From positions 1 to 64,000 of the forward strand of contig JAJEHF010000162.1 in NCBI GenBank assembly GCA_022823865.1: 64,000 nt of DNA, in the 5' to 3' direction. The stretch comes from Bryobacterales bacterium (GTDB taxonomy: Bacteria; Acidobacteriota; Terriglobia; Bryobacterales; UBA6623). Positions 32,109 through 40,918 of this stretch are shown here, one piece after another; within the stretch, counting starts at the first letter, position 1, and each line of letters begins with the position of its first letter. A model generated the notes under the pieces. It was not told the origin of the DNA. It saw only the letters and a list, made by a program, of their open reading frames with translations, and did not search any database. The translations under genes were made by a program, and so were the position numbers.

Positions 32109-35100
32109 TCAATCTCGTCGCAAGCTGGGCAGCAATGGGGCGCGCAGCGCCATGTTTGCGGCTACCGCGCCGGCGGCTAGGCCGAGGGCGACGATCGCTC
32201 CCAAGGTCAGGGTCAAGGGCAGCCAGGGCGGGTCGGCCGCGCCGCTCACAAGATGCGGCGCGATCGCTAGCAGAGCCGCCATCGTACCCGTGCCGACACC
32301 GAACACCAGCAGGAAGGAGTTTTCCAAGAAGATCAGGCGCCCCACGGCCGCTTGCGAGAATCCGATCGCGCCCAGTAGCGCCAATTCCCCGCGCCGTTCG
32401 AGCACGCTTCGGACCATGACGACTGCCAGGCCCAGGGTGCCCAGCAGCAATCCAAGGCCCCCGATGCTCTGGAAGGTGCTCAGGTAGGTGTTCTCGACAA
32501 CCAAGAACCCGGCCAGCCGGTCGGACGACCGAACCGCATCGAGGCCCTCGTCGGCAAAGGCTTCCTCCAACACGCCGCCCGCGCTGTCCTCGTCAGTCTC
32601 GACGAGCAGTGCTTGGTAGCCGCTGTGGTCGGAGTAAAGGTCGAGGAAGCGATCCTCCGCGACCAACAGCTCCGACTGGAAAATACTGCGCGAGAGCAAG
32701 CCGGCAAGCACGAGGCGGCGGTCTTGGCCGGAACTGTCCGCCACCAGCAGCTCGTCGCCGAGTGCCAAGTGCAGGATCCAGGTAACCGAATTAGCGTCCC
32801 CGAAGACCGGGATCGCCCCGTCGAAGTCCTTCTCGAGCAACAGCCAGGGGTTCTCGCGCTCCGCCTCGGTTTCGGCCAAGCTGGCCTGAAAGGCGAAGCC
32901 TCCGCGCTCGATGAGCGCTGCGGACACTCCGGCGACGGTGGGTTGCGATGGCTGGTAGAGGTTCAGGCAGCTCGCGTCTTCGCCAGCCCGTACCCGCAGG
33001 GGCACGAGCCGCGTCGAGCCTGCGCTGGCCGCGGCAACCTCGTCGATCCGCGCCTTGAACAGCGGGACGTCCGCTTCGGCGAGAAAGCGGAAGCCCCCGT
33101 CGCCAGAGTGGATGTCCGGTTCCTGCGCGCTTACGTCGTGGCGATTCATCGCGACCGTCACGATCATGAACGAGGCACACGCGACCAAAGTGGCCGACAG
33201 GACGCTGCGAGTCGGGTTGCGACTGCCGTTGCGAAATCCAAGCGCTGGAAGCGAGGAGACGTTCAAGGCGCCGCGCTGTGGCCGCAGCAGTACCGACCGC
33301 AGCAGCACGAGCGCCGCTGCCAAGGCCAGACTTCCCGCGCCGAAGAACGCCGCCAGGCGTGACGTTGAATCGGCCCCCAGCGAGATCGCCAGCAATCCGA
33401 GCGCCGCGACTGCCAATGCCGCAGCGGCGAGTCGCAGGCGGCGCGACTTGCGCTCGGCCGCGATATCGCTCATGGCGGGCTCGGTCCGGCCCGCGAGCAG
33501 GGCATGGGGGCTGAGGTCCGCAAGGCGCCGCAAGGAGAGTCCGATCGAGCCCAGCATCAGCCCGAACGCCGAGGCCGCGCCGATCAGCGGATCTGCAGCG
33601 CCAACGTGCAGCTGTAGGAACGAGCCGCCTACGGCGCCGCTCCACCACGTGCTCAGGCCATAGAGCATCAGGCTGGCATAGGCAACGGCACCGGGGATCC
33701 CAATCAGGCAGCCAGCGGCCGCCAGGGCCGCGCCCTCGCACAAGAGCAGCACGCGCACGAAGCCCAGAGTGTGGCCGGTGGCGAGCAGCGTGCCGATTTC
33801 CCTGGTGCGGAGTTCGACGCCGAGCCGAAATAGCAGGAAGACCAGGATCGCGGCCGCCGCGATGAGGAACATGCTGAAGCCGATGAACAGCCCGGAAAAG
33901 TCGGTAGCGCCCGCCGACGCGTCCAGCCCGACTTGCTTGACCGGTAGCAGGGCAAGGCCGAAATCGGCCGGGTGGAGACGTTGGCGCAATTCTGTCCTGA
34001 AGCTCGCGAGCTCTTCGGCGGGACTGGTTTCACCGGTGGATTCGAGGCGAAGGGAGGTCAGCTGTCCGAAGCGGCTGGTCCACAACTGCTTGGCGGTCCC
34101 TAGGCTCACGAAGGCCTTGGGCGCCGCCCGGTAGCGGTCCCAATACTGCTCGTCCCGCGGGCGGATCAGTCGCAAGTCCATCGGGAACGGCGGATCCCAA
34201 TCGGAGATCCGCGTCCTGTCCGACATGCCCTTGTAAGCCGGGGCGTAGTCCCGGTCCAGCGCGGCTCCTTGCATGCGGACTACCCCAACAAGGCTGAAGC
34301 TGTGCGAGGCCGTTTGCAGCTCGCTGCCCGGACCCACCACGAAGTAGGTCAGATCGACCGTATCGCCCGGACGGGCTTGCAAGTCGTCCGCCGCCCATTG
34401 GTTGAGCAAGATTTCGCTGTTGCCCAGCTCCGGAGCCTTCGCGCCGTTGGCAAGGAGCAGTGTGTCGGGGTAGGACTCCAACGCGGTCACGGTGGAATAC
34501 GGGACGCTCCGGCCGCCTGTCTCTAGGGTGTTGGCGAGATACGTGAGGACTTCCCTCGAGTGCCACCCGCCAGCTTGCGCGGCTCCCGCGACGGCGGTGG
34601 CGGCCTCCGAGCCAAGCACCACCCGTTCCGACTCTACGAGGGCCCCGCGCCCCTCCGGCAGGGGCCTGATGACAAGTCGGGCGTCTTGTGGCGCGAAGCT
34701 CTCCTGCCAAGTGGCTCGCGCCCTTCGCAGCGTGCCGCCTGCGACGAACAGCGCGTTGGCCCTTCCTGACTGCTCCAAGGCGCGCTGGAGCACGGGCTTG
34801 CTGACGAATGCGTTGTATGGCAATTGCTGTTGCGGGGACAGGCCGAAGCGGCCGGGACCGGTGTTGTCCAGAATCGACACTACCTTCAACCGCAGCAGGC
34901 GCACGTTGTCGGCCTTGCGGCCCATGACGGATTCCGCTGGTATCAGCGCATCTGTCTGGAAACGGAGGAGTAAGTCGTCACCCTCTTCAGCGCCCAGCTC
35001 TGCGGCGAGCCTGCGGTTGAGCACGATCTCGCGATTGCCGATTTCCGGCGCGTCAATTTCGTAGAAGGCCCAGAAGCCTGCGTCGACACCGTGAATCCTG

Positions 35101-35408
35101 ACCTTCGATGCCCGGGCGCTAGATTCGGCGTGCTCTGCGCTGCCGCGGACGAGCACAGCCGAAGCCGCTCGCGCGGTATCGGAGAAAGCCTCCGTCGCGG
35201 TCTCGCGAAAATACCGCTCGCCGACGGCCGCGAAATCGATCTCGCCCAAGCGATCCAAGGTCAGGCCTCGCAGGCTTTCCCGAACCGATGAGCCAACGAT
35301 TAGCGCCCCGGCCAGAACGGCTGTGCCGACGCCAACGCCCAGTGCGACAGCGGCATGTACCGCGCGGAAGTGCAGCAAGCTGCGAGCCAGCAAGCGACGG
35401 CGAGTCAT
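32109..35408 (-). CDS. large FtsX-type ABC transporter permease
   Basis: 1099 residues. A first membrane helix near residue 20 (AVALGVGVGTAVLAGALIV) is followed by a ~450-residue extracytoplasmic domain (MacB-PCD-like). Then come a cluster of helices near 510-620 (FSMFLIAAAAILVFLLF...; IGTLLATG), further hydrophobic helices near 660-710, a second extracytoplasmic domain, and a final FtsX-like block from about 970 to the end (ELALLGAIGFSQ). This is the single-chain double-FtsX build of YbbP-like permeases, which with a LolD-like ATPase move lipids or proteins. No ATPase is adjacent; the YbbA-like ATPase at 45585 is the candidate. The TPR gene lies 32 bases upstream in the same direction. Confidence 0.8.
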   Translation of the reverse strand: MTRRRLLARSLLHFRAVHAAVALGVGVGTAVLAGALIVGSSVRESLRGLTLDRLGEIDFAAVGERYFRETATEAFSDTARAASAVLVRGSAEHAESSARASKVRIHGVDAGFWAFYEIDAPEIGNREIVLNRRLAAELGAEEGDDLLLRFQTDALIPAESVMGRKADNVRLLRLKVVSILDNTGPGRFGLSPQQQLPYNAFVSKPVLQRALEQSGRANALFVAGGTLRRARATWQESFAPQDARLVIRPLPEGRGALVESERVVLGSEAATAVAGAAQAGGWHSREVLTYLANTLETGGRSVPYSTVTALESYPDTLLLANGAKAPELGNSEILLNQWAADDLQARPGDTVDLTYFVVGPGSELQTASHSFSLVGVVRMQGAALDRDYAPAYKGMSDRTRISDWDPPFPMDLRLIRPRDEQYWDRYRAAPKAFVSLGTAKQLWTSRFGQLTSLRLESTGETSPAEELASFRTELRQRLHPADFGLALLPVKQVGLDASAGATDFSGLFIGFSMFLIAAAAILVFLLFRLGVELRTREIGTLLATGHTLGFVRVLLLCEGAALAAAGCLIGIPGAVAYASLMLYGLSTWWSGAVGGSFLQLHVGAADPLIGAASAFGLMLGSIGLSLRRLADLSPHALLAGRTEPAMSDIAAERKSRRLRLAAAALAVAALGLLAISLGADSTSRLAAFFGAGSLALAAALVLLRSVLLRPQRGALNVSSLPALGFRNGSRNPTRSVLSATLVACASFMIVTVAMNRHDVSAQEPDIHSGDGGFRFLAEADVPLFKARIDEVAAASAGSTRLVPLRVRAGEDASCLNLYQPSQPTVAGVSAALIERGGFAFQASLAETEAERENPWLLLEKDFDGAIPVFGDANSVTWILHLALGDELLVADSSGQDRRLVLAGLLSRSIFQSELLVAEDRFLDLYSDHSGYQALLVETDEDSAGGVLEEAFADEGLDAVRSSDRLAGFLVVENTYLSTFQSIGGLGLLLGTLGLAVVMVRSVLERRGELALLGAIGFSQAAVGRLIFLENSFLLVFGVGTGTMAALLAIAPHLVSGAADPPWLPLTLTLGAIVALGLAAGAVAANMALRAPLLPSLRRD

Positions 35409-35440
35409 GCGGTTGCTCGAAAACTAGATGCCCGCAATCG

Positions 35441-35920
35441 CTACTTGGCGTCGCCGGGCTGATCGCCGCTCGCCGCTAGGGGCAGGGTGCCAAGCGACTG
35501 CTCCATCCTCTCAATTTGGCGCCGCGCCTCGCGGGCCTTCTTGCCGGTCGGATCGAGTGCCAGGTAGCGCGTGTAGGCATCGATCGCCTCGCGTGGATTC
35601 TTGAGCCGGTCGTGGGTGATCGCCAGGCGCCAGTACGCATCGGCGAAGTTGTCGTCCCAGCGGGTCGCTTCTAGGTAGCGCGAGGCAGCCGCGGCATAAC
35701 TGCCCTTCTTGAAGTAGTAATTGCCGACCTTGAGTTCCTTGGTGGCTTGGACGGGGTTGAACGCATAGGTCTGCTTCGGACGGGCAAAGTCCTCGTCCTC
35801 GTCAACCAGTTCCGAATGCTCCGGCGGGCGCTCCGCGAATGCGGCCTCTTCTCCGGGCTCGCCGCTGGCCAGCCCGAGCGCCAGTGGCAGCAGCAGCGAT
35901 GTTATCCCAAGCCGCCTCAC
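35441..35920 (-). CDS. exported tetratricopeptide-repeat protein (BamD-like)
   Basis: 159 residues from a GTG at 35920. A short signal (LGITSLLLPLALGLASG) is followed by an acidic stretch and TPR helices: VGNYYFKKGSYAAAASRYLEATRWD, FADAYWRLAITHDRLKNPREAIDAYTRYLALDPTG. The layout resembles the acidobacterial BamD/YfiO-like outer-membrane assembly proteins, but with too few repeats to be sure. It precedes the FtsX-type permease and is probably co-transcribed, so it may serve an envelope function. A TATACT hexamer lies nine bases before the GTG. Confidence 0.6.
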   Translation of the reverse strand: MRRLGITSLLLPLALGLASGEPGEEAAFAERPPEHSELVDEDEDFARPKQTYAFNPVQATKELKVGNYYFKKGSYAAAASRYLEATRWDDNFADAYWRLAITHDRLKNPREAIDAYTRYLALDPTGKKAREARRQIERMEQSLGTLPLAASGDQPGDAK

Positions 35921-35984
35921 CGCATTGTTAGTATAGCCGTGGCCCGGCTCGGCCCCGGCCGTTGCCTTGCTGCAGCTTGAGCCT

Positions 35985-36026
35985 GTCTGCGGCCCCTGAG
36001 GGCAGGGGCACAGGCGTTCCGCAGAC
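35985..36026. promoter_or_regulatory. nested double hairpin upstream of ribulokinase
   Basis: An outer perfect 8-bp stem joins GTCTGCGG (35985-35992) and CCGCAGAC (36019-36026). Inside it CCCCTG (35993-35998) pairs with CAGGGG (36003-36008) around AGGG, stacking directly on the outer stem's left arm. The element lies between the divergent TPR and ribulokinase genes, 130 bases before the latter. It may be a protein-binding site (as DNA cruciform/operator) or a structured leader RNA. I do not recognise it as a known riboswitch. Confidence 0.6.
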
Positions 36027-36156
36027 CTCGACTAGCGGCTCTTGTGCGACTGCCCCGGGGCGTCCTCAGATGGGTTTGGAAGTCCGGCCAAGAGTGAAAA
36101 AAACTTGCAATCACGTTACGATGGGGGCTTGCATCAATTTCTGGAGATAGAAGAAA

Positions 36157-37791
36157 TTGCCAGACAAGCACGCTTTAGTACTGGGACTGGACTTCGGCAC
36201 CGAGTCAGTGCGGGCGCTGTTCGTAGACTTGGATGGGCATGAGCACGGCTGGTCGTCTTCCAAGTACAAACACGGGCAGATCACGGCCAAGCTGCCCGGA
36301 ACGAACGTCTCGCTTCCGCCGGACTATGCGCTGCAGCACCCCGGCGACTGGCTGGACTCGGCCGCCAAAGCGACCCGCAGCGCTTGGCGGCGCGTAGGCA
36401 ACGCATCGGCCCGCATAATCGGGATTGGTGTCGATTTCACCAGCTGCACGATGCTGCCAACGCTAGGGGACGGCACGCCGCTGTGCCTGGTCTCCGAGCA
36501 CAGAGCGAATCCTTTGGCATGGCCGAAGCTCTGGAAGCACCACGGAGCGAAGACCCAGACCGAGCGCATCGATCAGATCGCGAGCCAGCGCAAGGAGCAG
36601 TTCTTGGAGCAGTGTGGCGGGACGATCGGCCTCGAGTGGTTCTTCCCCAAGATGCTCGAAACTCTGGACGGGGCACCAGAAGTCTACCGGGCCGCCGAGG
36701 TGTGGGTCGAGGCGGGCGACTGGGTCGTGTGGCAGTTGATCGGGTGCCAAGCGGACGAGATGGCGCGCTCGACATGCCAGGCGGGGTACAAGGGCATGTG
36801 GACTTCGCGGGACGGATTCCCCTCCAAGCCATTCCTGCGGGCAGTCCACCCAGAACTTGTTGATGTCGTGCGCAAGAAGATGCCGGGCCGGATGAAGGCC
36901 CCGGGCCAAGTCGCCGGAAGGCTGTCTCAGGCTATGGCGAAGAAGCTGGGGTTCCCGGACGGCATTCCGGTCAGCACGGCAATCATCGACGCGCATGCCG
37001 GCGTGCCCGGCGTGGGCGCGGCAGATCCCGGCACCTTGGTCATGGTCTGCGGGACCAGTTCGTGCCACATGCTCAACGCGGTGGAGTACCACCGCGTGCC
37101 GGGAGTGGCAGGTGTCGTCAAGGACGGCATCTTGCCAGGGATGTACGGTTACGAAGCGGGCCAGGCGGCTGTGGGCGACGCTTTCGACTGGCTGCGGCGG
37201 CTCACCGGCCAAAAAACGTTTGCGCAATTGGCGAGAAGGGCCCGCACGGTTCCGCCCGGCGCTGACGGAGTGTTGTGCGTGGACTGGTTCAATGGCTGCC
37301 GGACTCCCCTGATGGACGGAAACCTTCGCGGGGGGTTCCTCGGTCTAACCTTGCGACATGAGCCGCATCATTTGTATCGGGCATTGCTCGAGTCCAGCGC
37401 GCTCGGCCTGCGGTGGATCGTGGACTTGCTCAGGGAGCGCGGCGTGCCGGTGAAGAAGTTCATCGCAACCGGAGGCTTGCCCCATCGCAATCCGCTCTTC
37501 GTGCAGGTCGCGGCAGATGTGCTGGGCGAGAACATCCTCATCCATCCGTCCCAGCAGGGGCCGGCACTCGGTGCCGCGATCTTGGGCGCGGTGGCTGCCG
37601 GCAAGCGCGCTGGCGGCTTCAGTTCGGTGCGCTCGGCAGTGCGCACGATCGGTGGCGTGCGGAAGGATGTCAACGGCCGCGGCGGCACTTTGATCGCGCC
37701 GGATCGGCAGCACACGAAGCTCTACGAGCCACTATATGTGCGCTATCGCGAAGCTGCGGCATTCGTGCAGCGGCAACGTGCTGTAACATAA
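36157..37791 (+). CDS. araB: ribulokinase
   Basis: 544 residues of the FGGY kinase family. It phosphorylates L-ribulose (also D-ribulose and ribitol-type sugars) to the 5-phosphate with ATP. LGLDFGTESVRALFVD at the N-terminus and SEHRANPLAWPKLWKHHGA are hallmarks of ribulokinases within FGGY. VMVCGTSSCHM and the C-terminal ATGGLPHRNPLFVQVAADVLG form the ATP site. The start is a TTG at 36157, supported by GGAGATAG about 8 bases upstream. No araA or araD is in the window, so it may serve a different pentose route. A nested hairpin lies in its upstream region. Confidence 0.88.
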   Translation: MPDKHALVLGLDFGTESVRALFVDLDGHEHGWSSSKYKHGQITAKLPGTNVSLPPDYALQHPGDWLDSAAKATRSAWRRVGNASARIIGIGVDFTSCTMLPTLGDGTPLCLVSEHRANPLAWPKLWKHHGAKTQTERIDQIASQRKEQFLEQCGGTIGLEWFFPKMLETLDGAPEVYRAAEVWVEAGDWVVWQLIGCQADEMARSTCQAGYKGMWTSRDGFPSKPFLRAVHPELVDVVRKKMPGRMKAPGQVAGRLSQAMAKKLGFPDGIPVSTAIIDAHAGVPGVGAADPGTLVMVCGTSSCHMLNAVEYHRVPGVAGVVKDGILPGMYGYEAGQAAVGDAFDWLRRLTGQKTFAQLARRARTVPPGADGVLCVDWFNGCRTPLMDGNLRGGFLGLTLRHEPHHLYRALLESSALGLRWIVDLLRERGVPVKKFIATGGLPHRNPLFVQVAADVLGENILIHPSQQGPALGAAILGAVAAGKRAGGFSSVRSAVRTIGGVRKDVNGRGGTLIAPDRQHTKLYEPLYVRYREAAAFVQRQRAVT

Positions 37792-37799
37792 GATGCCAT

Positions 37800-37839
37800 T
37801 GCTGGCTAACTTGCCAGCACACTCTTGATGGGCTACATT
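37800..37839 (+). promoter_or_regulatory. promoter with palindrome over the -35 box
   Basis: TTGCCA (37811-37816) and TACATT (37834-37839) are separated by exactly 17 bases, a good sigma-70-type promoter for the secreted protein starting at 37860. The palindrome TGCTGGC-TAACTT-GCCAGCA (37800-37819) overlaps the -35 box and begins 9 bases after the ribulokinase stop. It could be a repressor site, or the ribulokinase terminator. Confidence 0.6.
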
Positions 37840-37859
37840 AGGGAAGCGAGGTGATTGAC

Positions 37860-39575
37860 ATGGGAAAAATAGGGGTCGTTAGTCTGGCATTCGTGTTGGC
37901 AGCAATCTGCGTGCCACACGTCGATGCCTTCTCGCGTGGCGCGCCCGCGCGCACCAGCGGGGGACCTTTTCCCGGCGAAACCAATTGCACCCGCTGCCAT
38001 GCTGGCGAGGTCAACTCGGGGCCGGGAACCTTGTCGCTTACGGTGGGCGGCGTCGCTGCCTCTGGCGAATCGGCCGCAGAGAGTCTTACCTACACGCCCG
38101 GCGAAACGATCGCGTTGATCGTATCGTTTGAAGACACGACCAAGTTTCGCGTTGGATTTCAATTGACAGCGCGCTCCGGTGAAGGCTGCGGTCAGCCGGG
38201 CTCGCTGGCGGCTGCGTCTTCGGACGATGGCATGGGCATTTCGGCTGGCTCCGGGAACTGCGGGCCGACTAGCAGCCAAGTGCAATGGGTGACGCACCAA
38301 AGTCCCCGTAACGGCAGTTCCGCGACATTTGCGGTCGACTGGACAGCGCCGGCTGAGGACGTGGGCCCGGTGACCATCGCCATCGCAGCCAATGGGGCGG
38401 ACGGTAGCCAGGATTCCCGCAACGACAACATCTACACGCTGCAGGCTGTGCTCCAGCCGCAAGCCGCGGCACCCGCGGCACCCGTGATTTCCGATGGCGG
38501 AGTGACGTCGCTCGGGGATTCGGAGACGCCGTTGACTACCGGCGCACCGGGCGGGATCGCGGTGATCAGCGGAACCGGATTTGCCGCGATGGGCGAGGGG
38601 ACCCTTGGTTCCGTCGGTGCGGATGGCGGACTCGCCACCAACGCGGGCGGAGTCTGTGTCGAGGTCAACCAGGTGCGATCCCCCGTGCTGTATGCGGACG
38701 CCACGAGCGTCTTCGTTCAGATTCCTGCCGAGACGGCCCTAGGGCCCGCGGCCGTGGTGGTGATCGGCAATTGCGGGGCTGCCCCGGACGGCCCGCAGGA
38801 AGTCCGCAGCAATGTAGCCATGTTCGAGATTGCCAGTGTGCAGCCGGTGCTGTTGCAGGTTTCGGAGAGCGTGCAGGGCGCGGTTGCCGTGCACGAGGAT
38901 TTCTCGCTGGTCGCCAGCGAGCCGGAAACTCCAGCCGCCACCGAGATGCAAGCGACACCGGCGACGACTGAGGGCGACGCGCAAGAAGATTCATCCGGCC
39001 CCGGGATGTCGCCGGCCGTACCGGGCGACGTCGTCACGTTCTTCGGAACAGGATTCGGGTCTGCCGATCCTGCCCTGGCCTCGGGGGAGATCCCGGCTCT
39101 CTCCCATGTGCTGGCCGCCGAGTCGGTTCAGCTGATGCTTGGCGAAACAATGATTCCGGACGACCACATCGTCTTTGCGGGAGCGACGCCGGATGTTGTC
39201 GGCCTGTACCAGCTGAGTGCAAAGATTCCCGATGCGATGCCTGCCGGTGATTTCGCGGTCTCTCTGATGGTGGACATGCAGTCTTCACCTGTTGGACCGA
39301 TGATCAATATCGGCGTGCCTGCCGCGACCGACGATGGCGTGGCCTGTGCCGCGGACCTTGTGTTGAGCGTCGGCGAGTCATGCAGCGGGAGTGTGAACGT
39401 ATTCGGGACTGACTACACGGGCGTGTTTGAAGTGCAAGAGACCCAGGCATGCGTCACAGTCTCGGCACTTCCGCCGTTCTGCGGGGAAGAAACGCTGAAC
39501 CCCCTCAATCTGGACCTCCTAGTCGCGGAGAAGCAGACCGACGGCACGTGGAAGATCACCAAGTTCGGGGATTGA
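37860..39575 (+). CDS. secreted CxxCH/Reeler-type (choice-of-anchor V) protein with Solibacter-type C-terminal repeats
   Basis: 571 residues. ATG at 37860 with AGCGAGG upstream; signal peptide to about residue 23 (HVDAFS). Residues 24-60 (FSRGAPARTSGGPFPGETN-C43-TR-C46-H47) match the start of the choice-of-anchor V/Reeler-like domain. The single CxxCH could bind a haem. Residues ~60-200 continue this beta domain (FRVGFQLTA...; WTAPAEDVGPVTIAIAANGADG). Then two copies of a TIG-like unit follow (GGIAVISGTGF...VCVEVNQVRSPVLYADATSVFVQIP; GDVVTFFGTGFGSADP...VFAGATPDVVGLYQLSAKIP), resembling the TIGR03437 domain known from Solibacter. It is probably a surface protein; its role is unknown. The next gene follows in the same direction. 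Confidence 0.7.
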   Translation: MGKIGVVSLAFVLAAICVPHVDAFSRGAPARTSGGPFPGETNCTRCHAGEVNSGPGTLSLTVGGVAASGESAAESLTYTPGETIALIVSFEDTTKFRVGFQLTARSGEGCGQPGSLAAASSDDGMGISAGSGNCGPTSSQVQWVTHQSPRNGSSATFAVDWTAPAEDVGPVTIAIAANGADGSQDSRNDNIYTLQAVLQPQAAAPAAPVISDGGVTSLGDSETPLTTGAPGGIAVISGTGFAAMGEGTLGSVGADGGLATNAGGVCVEVNQVRSPVLYADATSVFVQIPAETALGPAAVVVIGNCGAAPDGPQEVRSNVAMFEIASVQPVLLQVSESVQGAVAVHEDFSLVASEPETPAATEMQATPATTEGDAQEDSSGPGMSPAVPGDVVTFFGTGFGSADPALASGEIPALSHVLAAESVQLMLGETMIPDDHIVFAGATPDVVGLYQLSAKIPDAMPAGDFAVSLMVDMQSSPVGPMINIGVPAATDDGVACAADLVLSVGESCSGSVNVFGTDYTGVFEVQETQACVTVSALPPFCGEETLNPLNLDLLVAEKQTDGTWKITKFGD

Positions 39576-39638
39576 GCGAGCGCTGGCACAGAGGTAACGT
39601 CGATGCGAGATCTTGAGCAAGAAAAGGTGGACCGACTC

Positions 39639-40667
39639 ATGAATCGAAGATCCTTCAAACAATGGCTCTCCCTTCCATGCCTGTGGAGTGTGGCGCTGCT
39701 GACAGTGCAGGCCCAGTCGGTCGAGCTGGAGTACGCCCCCGAAGATGGAGCAGTCTTCAACGTCGTCGAGACCGTGAAACGCGTCACTACGCCACCGGGG
39801 GACGATGCCGCGACCGTCACCGATGAGCGAACGCGCGAGAGTGTTGTCACGGTCGCAGCTGTTGCTGTTCCGGATCCGGATACGGTGATTACCACTCCGG
39901 GCTTGACCGTCGACGTGATTCCAGACTCCACGGCATTTTCGAACAAGGTGACGATCGAATCCCAAAGCCTCACTCGCAACGGCGCTGTCGTGGCGAGCCC
40001 GCTGCATGCGGTGCTAGGCGGATTGGAACTGACCTACCACGTGGACGCTCAGGGCAACCTGCTTGAGATCGCCGGATACGGGGGCGTTCGCGACGCAATG
40101 ACTGCGAAGCTGCCTGACAAGCTGGCATCAACCCTGCTCAAGCTGGTCAACCCCGAGACACTGCGGCACCAGGATCGAGCGAGCTACGAAGAGGTTTACG
40201 GTCCCTTCACCGAAGGCAGCGTTACCCCGGTCGACGACGAGGTCTCGGCAGCGATCCACGCTTTGCCGTCCGAGGGTTCCGTGGTCTTGTTTGCCGTTAC
40301 CACGATCGAGAGCGACGAGCCCGAGGAAGGCAAGGTCACTCTCGAGCGCACGTTCAACTCCGATGCCGCTGCCCTCGCGATGCAGGTTGACGACTTGGAA
40401 GAGGCAACCATCTTGGAAGCCCAGGGCATGCTTGCGTCGATGCTCCCGGAGACCTACGCGAGCGCGAGCGTGTCCGGTTCCGAGAGGGTGGTCGTCCAAA
40501 CTAGCGGCGCGCTGGTAGAGTCCCGCACGCTCACGCTGGTCGCGGAGTGGACGCTGCAAGCGCCCGAGGACACCACTCCCGAAACGCACCGGATCGAAGA
40601 TATCAAGACGTTCACGGCAACCGCTGTCGAAGTGCCGCCCGACCCGGCGATGGTCGCACAGCCCTGA
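39639..40667 (+). CDS. secreted protein of unknown function
   Basis: 342 residues from the ATG at 39639, which has AAGGTGG eight bases upstream. The N-terminus is a signal peptide (MNRRSFKQWLSLPCLWSVALLTVQAQS). The rest is soluble, acidic and rich in Val, Thr and Glu with alternating strand-like segments (AVFNVVETVKRVTTPPGDD; VVLFAVTTIESDEPEEGKVTLERTF; ESRTLTLVAEWTLQAPED), suggesting a beta-sheet protein. I do not recognise a family. It follows the CxxCH/Reeler-type gene by 63 bases in the same direction, so the two may be produced together. The 250 bases that follow hold no clear gene. Confidence 0.7.
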   Translation: MNRRSFKQWLSLPCLWSVALLTVQAQSVELEYAPEDGAVFNVVETVKRVTTPPGDDAATVTDERTRESVVTVAAVAVPDPDTVITTPGLTVDVIPDSTAFSNKVTIESQSLTRNGAVVASPLHAVLGGLELTYHVDAQGNLLEIAGYGGVRDAMTAKLPDKLASTLLKLVNPETLRHQDRASYEEVYGPFTEGSVTPVDDEVSAAIHALPSEGSVVLFAVTTIESDEPEEGKVTLERTFNSDAAALAMQVDDLEEATILEAQGMLASMLPETYASASVSGSERVVVQTSGALVESRTLTLVAEWTLQAPEDTTPETHRIEDIKTFTATAVEVPPDPAMVAQP

Positions 40668-40918
40668 CCTGAGAATCGGTCCTGCTCGGCCATAGCGGCC
40701 GGCCGGTGCTGCGGCGAACGAAAGGGAGCCTCGCTGCTGGCGCGCTTGGTGCGCGGATTCGAGGCTATGAGCGCCAAGAGTCCTCTGCCAGGGCGAAGAC
40801 TTGAGCGCAGCGGACACCCGCACTCGATATACTGGCTTGGCCGTGCCTCTTCCTGGCGCGTGCGACTGCCAGGCGGGCGGAGTCGATTGCCGCACTCGGC
40901 CTAGCGGCGAAAATCACC

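Noticed and set aside
40668-40918. Purine riboswitch before the NCS2 permease
   Set aside because: I could not find the conserved purine-aptamer junction sequence or its three-stem arrangement in this gap.
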